Source: JAHBTB01 sp964451255
GTDB lineage: Bacteria; Armatimonadota; Fimbriimonadia; Fimbriimonadales; Fimbriimonadaceae
Direction: 5' to 3'
Assembly (NCBI GenBank): GCA_964451255.1
Contig: CAYVHL010000001.1
Location: 1 to 64,000, forward strand
Length of the DNA: 64,000 nucleotides
Below the pieces are notes generated by a model. It was given only the letters and a program-made list of their open reading frames with translations. It had not been told where the DNA came from and ran no database searches. The translations under genes were made by a program, and so were the position numbers. Shown in pieces: positions 57,674 to 64,000 of this stretch (position 1 is the first letter of the stretch; the number at the start of each line of letters is the position of its first letter).

Positions 57674-58188
57674 GTGCCGATCCGTGGGCGGCTCTTGGCC
57701 ACCGCCGCCTCGATTGCCTGTTGTTCCTCAGCCGACAGGCTCACTTCAGACTTGCCGCCATAGAGCTGCTTGCCAAAGACCCTGGCCTGCTCACGACCGA
57801 TCTGGCTGGTCAAGACGGCGCCGTTGCCGTCTTCGTCATACACGGCTAAGGAAAAGCTCTGTTGCCCACCGACATCGTCGAACGCGTCAAACCGGATCAG
57901 GCCCACATATCTCTTTGCCGACTTGAGCTTGGTCTCGACGCCTTCCATCCTGGATTCCAGGCCCGACACGCGGCCGTCGGTCTGCAGGGCACGGTGCATG
58001 TGCTCTTGCAGCAACTTTTCAACGTTGGATCCGTCGACGCCGTCAAGCAGAACGGACCAGCCTTGCCTCAATCTCTTCACGTGTCGGGACAAGAGGATGA
58101 CCCATGCGACCAGTAACAGGGAGACAATGCAGAGAGCGGAGAGGACGCCGACCCCGAGCGGCCCGAGTGCATCGAAGAGACGCGGCAT
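57670..58188 (-). CDS. DUF4446-like membrane protein
   Basis: A 172-residue protein with an N-terminal membrane segment (VGVLSALCIVSLLLVAWVILL), then a coiled-coil region (LDGVDGSNVEKLLQEHMHRAL, ESRMEGVETKLKSAK). The conserved C-terminal domain VGLIRFDAFDDVGGQQSFSLAVYDEDGNG with SRE-like REQARVFGK matches DUF4446 proteins as I recall them. Its function is unknown. It heads the unit with sigma factor 2 and its anti-sigma gene. The ATG at 58188 lies 5 nt after TATTCT. Confidence 0.8.
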   Translation of the reverse strand: MPRLFDALGPLGVGVLSALCIVSLLLVAWVILLSRHVKRLRQGWSVLLDGVDGSNVEKLLQEHMHRALQTDGRVSGLESRMEGVETKLKSAKRYVGLIRFDAFDDVGGQQSFSLAVYDEDGNGAVLTSQIGREQARVFGKQLYGGKSEVSLSAEEQQAIEAAVAKSRPRIGT

Positions 58189-58193
58189 AGGTA

Positions 58194-58199
58194 AGAATA
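58194..58199 (-). promoter_or_regulatory. -10 hexamer of DUF4446-sigma-anti-sigma unit
   Basis: Minus-strand TATTCT ending 5 nt before the ATG at 58188, with no Shine-Dalgarno sequence. Confidence 0.48.
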
Positions 58200-58260
58200 C
58201 GGTCTGTGGAACCGACAATCCCAAGTATAACCGTCCTGACAGGAAGGATGGCGGATTAAG

Positions 58261-58743
58261 ATGGGTTCGGGCGTAGCGACAAAGGCTCGCAAGGTGGTCT
58301 TCACCGGTTTTGGTGTCTTCCTCCTGTTCGTCCTTGCCTTCGTGCTGTTCTTCTATTGGAACTTCAACACGATTGAAGTGAAGGGCAACTCCATGGAGCC
58401 CACCTTCCATTCGGGCCAAAGGCTCCTTATCAGCAAGGCCTATTGGCTCGTGGGTGACATACGGAAGAACGACATCGTCGTGGTGAAGAACGTCGATGGC
58501 GGCGACACGATCATCAAGCGGGTATACGCGTTGCCAGGACAGACGGTCGACTTCTACAACGTCCCGGAGAGCTACGACTTCAGCAAAGGCGAATACAAGG
58601 TGCCGGCTGGGGAGTTGTACATCCTCGGTGACAACCGTCCGGTCAGCGACGACAGCCGTCTTTTTGGCCCGGTCAAGTACGGCGACGTCCTGGGGAAGGT
58701 CGTCCGGGTCCAGTTCGGCTTCCCTGTGGCCGCCATAAAGTGA
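58261..58743 (+). CDS. lepB: Signal peptidase I
   Basis: Membrane serine protease that removes signal peptides from exported proteins. It has 160 residues, a compact form with one N-terminal membrane helix (FTGFGVFLLFVLAFVLFFYW). The catalytic Ser is in KGNSMEPTFHSG, the catalytic Lys is in GDTIIKRVYALPGQ, and the conserved box E is LGDNRPVSDDSR. A TATAAC hexamer at 58226-58231 and GGAAGG upstream give it a conventional leader. Its TGA overlaps the nudix GTG (GTGA). Confidence 0.95.
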   Translation: MGSGVATKARKVVFTGFGVFLLFVLAFVLFFYWNFNTIEVKGNSMEPTFHSGQRLLISKAYWLVGDIRKNDIVVVKNVDGGDTIIKRVYALPGQTVDFYNVPESYDFSKGEYKVPAGELYILGDNRPVSDDSRLFGPVKYGDVLGKVVRVQFGFPVAAIK

Positions 58744-59201
58744 GCGGGTTCCCCAGCACCGAATTTGATGGCGCCGCCTTGCGGTTCGACCCTGGTCCTC
58801 CCCCAACTGAGCGCAAGATCCGGTTTGTCCTCGTCTTTGTCTTTGTAAGTGGCGGCGTGCTCCTTGCCGACATCTTCGGCCGAGGTTGGTGCGTCCCCAG
58901 TGGAGCCGTCGAACCTGGTGAGACTCCGATGCAAGCGGCAATGAGGGAGACCCTGGAAGAGACTGGCTGGCGTGTCGGCAGGCTCGCGCCCGCAGGGTTC
59001 TTCGTCGCCAACCGGTCCGGCCAAGAAGTTTGGAGCCAAGCCTTTATCTCCCTTGACGGGGAAGAAAAAGGCCCTCCGACCGGGAATGACTCCCTAGATC
59101 GAAGGGTCGTGCCTCTCGACGGCCTCGCGGCCGTATATTTTCAATGGGATTCGTTTTATGAAGCCGTGTTCAACTACATGGCGAAGCTAGCCAAGGCATA
59201 G
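58740..59201 (+). CDS. NUDIX hydrolase
   Basis: A 153-residue nucleoside-diphosphate-linked hydrolase. The complete Nudix box G-x5-E-x7-R-E-x2-E-E-x-G is GAVEPGETPMQAAMRETLEETG, seen at residues about 56-78, preceded by GRGWCVPS. The substrate is unknown (nucleotide sugar, cap or damaged nucleotide). It is translationally coupled to lepB by GTGA and convergent with the RRM gene, 3 bp apart. Confidence 0.9.
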   Translation: MSGFPSTEFDGAALRFDPGPPPTERKIRFVLVFVFVSGGVLLADIFGRGWCVPSGAVEPGETPMQAAMRETLEETGWRVGRLAPAGFFVANRSGQEVWSQAFISLDGEEKGPPTGNDSLDRRVVPLDGLAAVYFQWDSFYEAVFNYMAKLAKA

Positions 59202-59204
59202 GCC

Positions 59205-59597
59205 TTACCAGCGGTTTCCGCCTCCGCCTCCCCTCCGGTCGTCCCGGCGTCCGCCGCCCCGACCACCCCGGTCGAAGCCACCTCCGCCCCCACCGCCTCG
59301 GTCGTAGCCACCGCCGCCGCCTCCGTCGCGAGGACCCCTGTTGAATCCACCACCTTCACGTGGCGGCCTGTCTGTGCGGGGTTTCGCTTCGTTGACGACG
59401 ATGCGCCGTCCACCGATCGGACTCTCGTGCATTGCTTCGATCGCCGCGTCCATCTGCTCGTCTGGGACTTCGACGAAGCCGAACCCCCTGCCCTCGATGA
59501 TCATGGCCGAAACAGGCTCGAATGCCTTGAAGGCATCCATGAGCTCGGCCTCGTTTGTTGAATAAGGCAAATTGCCAACGTACAGTCGCTTAGCCAT
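59205..59597 (-). CDS. RRM-type glycine-rich RNA-binding protein
   Basis: A 130-residue protein with one RNA recognition motif (RNP2 LYVGNL at residues 5-10, RNP1 RGFGFVEV at about 37-44) and a C-terminal Gly/Arg/Asp tail with RGG-like repeats (GGGYDRGGGGGGGFDRGG). It resembles cyanobacterial Rbp proteins, which act as RNA chaperones and often in cold response. The start is ATG at 59597; CATACA lies directly upstream. It is monocistronic and convergent with the nudix gene. Confidence 0.93.
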   Translation of the reverse strand: MAKRLYVGNLPYSTNEAELMDAFKAFEPVSAMIIEGRGFGFVEVPDEQMDAAIEAMHESPIGGRRIVVNEAKPRTDRPPREGGGFNRGPRDGGGGGGYDRGGGGGGGFDRGGRGGGRRDDRRGGGGGNRW

Positions 59598-59726
59598 GTA
59601 TGTTTTTCAAGCGGAAAGTCCGAAACACGGATGTCCGCCCGGGCCGGTTCCCACCGCTCCCGGTCTATTATGCCCATACACTTGCCGAAGCTGAAACAGT
59701 TTCGATGAAAAAACTGCGGTTCTAAA

Positions 59727-60593
59727 CTACGACGAGGTAGCAGGAGTTGAACCCGCAGAAGGTGCGAAACCTTGAATGAGGCGCTTGTTGCGATAGAGTC
59801 GGGCGTCGGCGACGTGCAACAGTTCATCAAACGCCAACCCGTCTCGCGGAGCGACCGCAAGACCTGATGATATCTTTATCGCAAATCCAGCATCTATAGA
59901 GGCTCGTTCCAACTGCGACCGGATCCGACCCAGGCAGACCTCGGCTTCCAATCCGCCCGCATCCGCGAGAACCATCACAAACTCGTCCCCGCCAAGCCGA
60001 AATACCTTGTCCGTTCCGCGTACCGAGTCGGTCAGTGCGGATGCGACCGCCTTGAGGGCCGCGTCGCCAGAACTATGCCCATGGCGGTCATTGATAAGTT
60101 TGAATTCGTCGCAGTCCAGGGTGACGACCGCCAATCTCCCGGAGGCTTCCCTCGCCCGATTGGCCATCGCTCTCGCTTGAGAAAAGCCGCTCCGACGGTT
60201 GGCGATGCCTGTGAGCGGGTCGGTGCTCGCCGCCGACCGTGCCCTGGCAAGCTGACGTCCAAAGGACTCGAAGATGTATCCGACCAAGAGAAAGGCGGCA
60301 AGATTGATTCCAAACGCCGCCCATTGGGATCCGGCAAGGGCCTCCTCAGACCCATGGAGGTTTGAGACCACGAAGGCGCTCAGGATGCTGGCGACGATCC
60401 CGGCGCGCCGGCCTCCCAGACTGACGCCGACCCACAGCGGCAACAAGTACAGGTAGTCGATTCCAGAATCACGCCCGATCCAAGCGTCGACGCCTCTTTC
60501 CAGGCCATATACAAGTGCCAGGCAGATCGCCGAGGCGACAACCCCGGTGACGGCTTGGTCGTCCCACCAGTTTCTTCGAATGCGCCTGTCCAT
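59727..60593 (-). CDS. Membrane diguanylate cyclase (GGDEF)
   Basis: A 288-residue c-di-GMP synthase candidate. Residues 1-120 hold about four hydrophobic segments (AVTGVVASAICLALVYGL, YLYLLPLWVGVSLGG, AGIVASILSAFVV, FGINLAAFLLVGYIF). The GGDEF domain starts STDPLTGIANRR and has the intact active-site motif RLGGDEFVMVL. An RxxD inhibitory site (RGTD) lies five residues before GGDEF, so product feedback is likely. There is no EAL domain. The ATG at 60593 lies 8 nt after TAGAAT; an ATG two codons earlier is possible. Confidence 0.93.
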   Translation of the reverse strand: MDRRIRRNWWDDQAVTGVVASAICLALVYGLERGVDAWIGRDSGIDYLYLLPLWVGVSLGGRRAGIVASILSAFVVSNLHGSEEALAGSQWAAFGINLAAFLLVGYIFESFGRQLARARSAASTDPLTGIANRRSGFSQARAMANRAREASGRLAVVTLDCDEFKLINDRHGHSSGDAALKAVASALTDSVRGTDKVFRLGGDEFVMVLADAGGLEAEVCLGRIRSQLERASIDAGFAIKISSGLAVAPRDGLAFDELLHVADARLYRNKRLIQGFAPSAGSTPATSS

Positions 60594-60601
60594 ACCCATA
60601 C

Positions 60602-60607
60602 ATTCTA
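60602..60607 (-). promoter_or_regulatory. -10 hexamer of GGDEF gene
   Basis: Minus-strand TAGAAT ending 8 nt before the ATG at 60593. Confidence 0.42.
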
Positions 60608-60747
60608 TTCGACGTGGCCCGGCCCCGTAAATGCGCGACAGAAAAACAATGTCGCATTACGGGCCCGGCGATCAGCCGCAAGACGCCTGGTTCGGATATG
60701 CTCTAGCACTTCGGGCCGCAGGCCCGCGACCCACCAAGAAGGCTCTC

Positions 60748-62814
60748 GTGAAACAGTACACACCCGACCAGATACGCAACGTCGCCATCGTCGGTCACGG
60801 CGGCTCAGGCAAGACGATGCTCGTCGAGCACATGCTCTACACCGCCGGCGCCGTGGAGCGCGTCGGGACCGTCGACGCAGGCAACACCCAGAGCGATTTC
60901 GACCCGCTGGAGATCAGACGCAAGATCAGCGTCAGCGCCAGCGTGATGGCCCTCGAATGGCACGGTCACAAGATCAACTTGATCGACGTCCCCGGTTACC
61001 CCGACTTCATCGGCGACCTCCACGCCATCGCCCGCGTGGTCGACGCGATGATCATCGTCTGTGAGGCGAAACGAGACCTCGACGTCGGCTTTGACCTCGC
61101 GTGGGAAGTCGCCGAGAAAGAGAACCTGGCCCGTTGCATCTTTGTCAACAAGTTGGAACGCGACAACGCCGACTACCAGGGTCTGATCGACACGCTCGAC
61201 GCCAGGTACGGCCGTCGCATCTGCCTGGTTCAGATACCGATCGGCCATCAAGCGGCGTTCAGCGGTGTCCTCGACCTCGTCAACATGAAGGTCTACAAGG
61301 GCAAGGACAGGGGCGAACAAGTGGAGGAGGTCCCGTCCGGCTATGCGCCCGAGGCTGCCGAGCGCAGGGAGAAGATGATGGACGCTGCGGCTGAAGGGGA
61401 CGACGAGCTCGCCATGAAGTACCTCGACGGCCAGGAACTCAGCGCGGATGAAATCGAGCATGGCCTCTTGGAAGGCACCAAGAACGGCAAGGTGGTCCCG
61501 GTGCTTCTCGGCTCGGCCATGAGCGGTATTGGAGTTGCGACCCTGCTCGACCGAATCGTGGGCGAAATGCCATCACCGGTCTACCACCCGTTCACTGTCG
61601 GGGACAAGAAGATGCCGGAGGATCCAAAGGGCCCGCTCGCCGCTTTCGTGTTCAAATCCACCGCCGACCCATATGTCGGCAAGATCAACTACGTCCGTGT
61701 GTTCAGCGGCACCCTCAAGGCCGACGACCACGTGTTGAATAGCAGCCGAGGGCGCGACGAGCGCCTGCACAACCTCTTTTGGCCGCACGGCAAGCAACAG
61801 GAGCCCGCGACCGAGGTGGGCGCCGGTGACATCTGTGCCGTCGCCAAGCTGGCCGACACCCATACCGGTGACACGCTCACGACAGCGAAAGACAAGTTGA
61901 GACTCGACCCGGTCGAGTTCCCCGACCCGATCTACCGGGTCGCGATCAAACCGGTCGCCAAATCCGACGAGGACAAGCTCGGGAGCGCTTTGGAGAAGCT
62001 TCTGGAAGAGGATCCGACCTTGCATTACGCCCGTGACGCCGAGGTGCACCAAGAAGTGCTCGAGGGAATGGGCGACATCCACATCGAGACTGCGATCGAG
62101 AAGCTCAAGACACGGTTCGGGGTCAACGTCACCATCGAAGAAGCCAGAGTCCCCTATCGGGAGACCGTCCGCAAGAACGCCAAGGCTCAGGGACGGTTCA
62201 AACGGCAGACGGGCGGCAAGGGCCAGTTCGGCGACTGTTGGCTCGAGCTAGAGCCTCTTCCTCGGGGCGGCGGCTTTGTCTTCGAGAACAAAGTCGTCGG
62301 CGGCGCGATCCCTAAGAACTTCATCCCCGCCGTCGAGAAGGGCGTCGTGGAGACGATGACCAAGGGGTTCCTGGCCGGATATCCAGTGGTCGATGTGAAA
62401 ACGACCGTGTACGACGGCTCGTACCACGACGTGGACTCCTCTGAACAGGCGTTCAAGACCGCCGCGGCGATCGGCTTCCGTAACGCCGCCGCCAACGCCT
62501 CGCCCGTGATTCTTGAGCCGATCTTGACTCTGTGGGTCGAGGTGCCAGAAGAAGCGGTCGGCGACGTCGTGGGCGACCTGAACACGCGACGAGGGCACAT
62601 GCAGGGCATGGACCAATCATCCGCTGGCAAGACCAGGGTGAACGCCACCGTTCCTCTGGCCACGATGATGCGTTACGCCCTCGACCTCAGGTCCATCACC
62701 AAGGGACGGGGACGGTTCGGGACGACGTTCTCCCACTACGAAGAGCTTCCGAACCATGAGTCCGACGCATTGGTGAAGGCATACCAAGCCAGCAGGGCGG
62801 CAGAAGAGGACTGA
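60748..62814 (+). CDS. EF-G-like translation GTPase (EF-G2 type)
   Basis: A 688-residue paralogue of elongation factor G with all five domains. G1 is GHGGSGKT; G3 is DVPGYPDF, where canonical EF-G has DTPGHVDF, so the catalytic His is Tyr; G4 is NKLE in place of NKxD. Domain IV has FKRQTGGKGQFGDCWLELEPL. These differences mark the EF-G2-like group of uncertain role rather than the housekeeping fusA, which should lie elsewhere. The frame opens at 60631, but the GTG at 60748 gives the normal N-terminus and follows AGAAGG. Confidence 0.9.
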   Translation: MKQYTPDQIRNVAIVGHGGSGKTMLVEHMLYTAGAVERVGTVDAGNTQSDFDPLEIRRKISVSASVMALEWHGHKINLIDVPGYPDFIGDLHAIARVVDAMIIVCEAKRDLDVGFDLAWEVAEKENLARCIFVNKLERDNADYQGLIDTLDARYGRRICLVQIPIGHQAAFSGVLDLVNMKVYKGKDRGEQVEEVPSGYAPEAAERREKMMDAAAEGDDELAMKYLDGQELSADEIEHGLLEGTKNGKVVPVLLGSAMSGIGVATLLDRIVGEMPSPVYHPFTVGDKKMPEDPKGPLAAFVFKSTADPYVGKINYVRVFSGTLKADDHVLNSSRGRDERLHNLFWPHGKQQEPATEVGAGDICAVAKLADTHTGDTLTTAKDKLRLDPVEFPDPIYRVAIKPVAKSDEDKLGSALEKLLEEDPTLHYARDAEVHQEVLEGMGDIHIETAIEKLKTRFGVNVTIEEARVPYRETVRKNAKAQGRFKRQTGGKGQFGDCWLELEPLPRGGGFVFENKVVGGAIPKNFIPAVEKGVVETMTKGFLAGYPVVDVKTTVYDGSYHDVDSSEQAFKTAAAIGFRNAAANASPVILEPILTLWVEVPEEAVGDVVGDLNTRRGHMQGMDQSSAGKTRVNATVPLATMMRYALDLRSITKGRGRFGTTFSHYEELPNHESDALVKAYQASRAAEED

Positions 62815-62843
62815 CGAGGCTCAGTACAGCACAGCGTAACGGA

Positions 62844-63530
62844 TCACATGCCCCTTCGATTTAGGCAAGGGATCACCTGCGAGCCCTTTCCAATGAGCTG
62901 TTCCACGATGCTCGATGGAGGGGGTTCGGTTGTGAAAAAGTCCCAGTTCCAACGGCTTGCGCCCAAGCCGCCGTCGGGCCCCTTCCAGCATCTAAAATCA
63001 ACGTTGTGATGTGTCACGGACAGATCCTTTCGGACGACAAGGACTTTGCCGATCACCGACAGGACGGGGTTGAGGTCAGCATCTTGGGCCCAATCGCCAT
63101 GCATTAGACATGCCCAAAGCCCATGGTTAGGATCAGCCTGTTCAAGGGCCTCAAAATAACCGGAGAAGACAGTCAGTGGCGAAAAGTACGACACCCTCGA
63201 ACGCATCTTCGATGAGGAATTGACCTCCGCACCTGGATTGAAGGTATCCAAGGGGCAGGCAAATACCTGCTTGTTAGACTTGACGTAAGGCAAAAGGGCT
63301 CGCGCCTCACCAAAGAGAACCTCCGGGCCTCTGCCACCAGAATCCTCAGAATAGAGCAAAGTCGCCGCGCCAATTTGGTGCAGATTTGAAATACAGGCGG
63401 CTTCGGCACCGCGACGACGAGCGTTTCCAATCACAGGAAAGAGAATGGCCAGCAACAATATCACGATCGCAATGACGCACAACAGTTCGATCACACTGAA
63501 TCCGACATGAGCGCATCTTCGATGTTTCAT
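62844..63530 (-). CDS. Prepilin-like protein with N-terminal methylation motif
   Basis: A 228-residue type IV pilin/pseudopilin-like protein. The N-terminus is basic (MKHRRCAHV), followed by the prepilin cleavage and helix region GFSVIELLCVIAIVILLLAIL with the conserved Glu at mature position +5, then FPVIGNARRRGAEAACISNLHQIGAATLLYSED, typical of DUF1559/GspG-like proteins. The C-terminal domain has four or more Cys. GC content is lower than in the neighbourhood. It overlaps the upstream membrane-protein gene by 4 nt (ATGA). Confidence 0.85.
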   Translation of the reverse strand: MKHRRCAHVGFSVIELLCVIAIVILLLAILFPVIGNARRRGAEAACISNLHQIGAATLLYSEDSGGRGPEVLFGEARALLPYVKSNKQVFACPLDTFNPGAEVNSSSKMRSRVSYFSPLTVFSGYFEALEQADPNHGLWACLMHGDWAQDADLNPVLSVIGKVLVVRKDLSVTHHNVDFRCWKGPDGGLGASRWNWDFFTTEPPPSSIVEQLIGKGSQVIPCLNRRGM

Positions 63531-63955
63531 CGCGCTTTCGTATCTAAAGTACCGGGAAAGTTGAGAAAGTAAAGCCTAGAGAACACAGCGGCACTAATTG
63601 GGACGAATACAAGGAAGACCAATAAGTCAATTAGGTTGTTTTCCATGTGACCGTGCCTTGCCACGAGGATGATCACCACGACTCCAAAGCAGACTACGAC
63701 GGATCGACGCAAAAACTTCCCGACACTCTCGCGATCGTCCCCCGAGTGGTACAACCGCATCAAAACGAAAATGATCAAGACCGTCAGTGAATACCAAAGA
63801 CAGTCCGAGATCGTGGTCGGATAGGTAAACCACCTGGAAATGATAATTAGACCATTCCACGACTTCGAGAACTCGCCTGCCGTCAACAAGAATATTATGG
63901 ACTTAAGGGCCATCGGCCCAATCCAAAAAAGCAAATAGTTCAACAAGAGAATCAT
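63527..63955 (-). CDS. Integral membrane protein of unknown function
   Basis: A 142-residue hydrophobic protein with about four membrane helices (LLNYLLFWIGPMALKSIIFLL, LWYSLTVLIIFVLMRLY, SVVVCFGVVVIILVA, LLVFLVFVPISAAVF). No family is recognised. Lower GC than the rest of the window. Its stop overlaps the prepilin-like ATG, so the two form a unit that may continue upstream: a minus-strand frame ending TAA near 63980 could be the tail of a further gene beyond the window. Confidence 0.7.
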   Translation of the reverse strand: MILLLNYLLFWIGPMALKSIIFLLTAGEFSKSWNGLIIISRWFTYPTTISDCLWYSLTVLIIFVLMRLYHSGDDRESVGKFLRRSVVVCFGVVVIILVARHGHMENNLIDLLVFLVFVPISAAVFSRLYFLNFPGTLDTKAR

Positions 63956-64000
63956 GGCCCCAGTTCGGGTCCAAATCGTTAAACCACCGAGCGGACGGCT

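Noticed and set aside
58189..58941. Long N-terminal extension of the DUF4446-like gene on the minus strand
   Set aside because: It runs antisense through lepB, whose catalytic Ser and Lys motifs are intact; the ATG at 58188 with its adjacent -10 hexamer is a better start.
1..64000. CRISPR arrays, insertion sequences, prophage or toxin-antitoxin loci
   Set aside because: I saw no regularly spaced direct repeats, transposase or integrase motifs, terminal inverted repeats, or phage structural genes on either strand; the short palindromes found are single copies at gene ends.

Overview
The window is a 64 kb stretch of a high-GC bacterial chromosome with dense, mostly housekeeping gene content. 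It contains a 10-base run of N (43624-43633), so it comes from a draft or metagenome-derived assembly. Gene content (NHEJ LigD/Ku, type IV prepilin-like protein, a PagL-like outer-membrane barrel, Asp-box and beta-helix secreted proteins, ECF sigma/anti-sigma pairs, broken-up ribosomal operons, and promoters sitting directly on start codons) suggests a diderm from a deep-branching lineage such as Armatimonadota (Fimbriimonadia-like). That assignment is inference; no rRNA gene is present to settle it. I see no phage, insertion sequence or CRISPR array, and no defence system except the LigD/Ku repair pair.

Layout. 1-4.7 kb: rpoB (3' end outside the window) and three tandem paralogous small membrane/coiled-coil genes. 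4.9-7.4 kb: hisA-hisH-hisB led by an NTF2-like gene, all overlapping. 7.5-10.7 kb: sucD, then a GH25/LGFP secreted muramidase with a coupled lipoprotein. 10.9-14.1 kb: ligD and ku, convergent with overlapping stop codons. 14.2-15.4 kb: rpsL-rpsG with a strong promoter, a structured leader and a terminator. 15.4-22.2 kb: lysS, an Fpg/Nei glycosylase, DAHP synthase and a large Asp-box protein. 22.2-33.4 kb: thrC-thrB, CAP-domain lipoprotein, P-loop kinase, TlpA-like protein, tRNA-Arg, esterase-threonine aldolase, DEDD exonuclease, GNAT, Bcp and panB-panC. 33.4-42.3 kb: tRNA-Thr, MFS exporter, GT4 glycosyltransferase, dGTPase, tRNA-Ser, ppx-ppk and a second TlpA-like protein. 42.4-49.1 kb: a 13-gene ribosomal operon (rplC to rplE) that lacks rpsJ at its head and stops after rplE. 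49.4-64 kb: beta-helix protein, der, PagL-like protein coupled to a Tgt that has lost its zinc cysteines, two ECF sigma factors, an anti-sigma factor, a DUF4446-like protein, lepB-nudix, an RRM protein, a diguanylate cyclase, an EF-G-like GTPase, and a lower-GC pair of prepilin-like and membrane protein genes.

Two patterns run through the window. First, at least 16 genes that start a transcription unit have a TANNNT-like -10 hexamer ending 5-10 nt before the start codon and no Shine-Dalgarno sequence. This is the signature of leaderless mRNA; in contrast several downstream operon genes and rplC have clear GGAGG-type sites. Second, genes within operons are packed with 1-4 nt stop/start overlaps (ATGA, GTGA, TTGA, TGATG, TAGTG). 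The most notable individual observations are the zinc-ligand loss in Tgt, non-consensus residues at two rifampicin-contact positions of RpoB, the tandem HQRKMAE-motif gene triplet next to rpoB, and the attenuator-like leader of rpsL.
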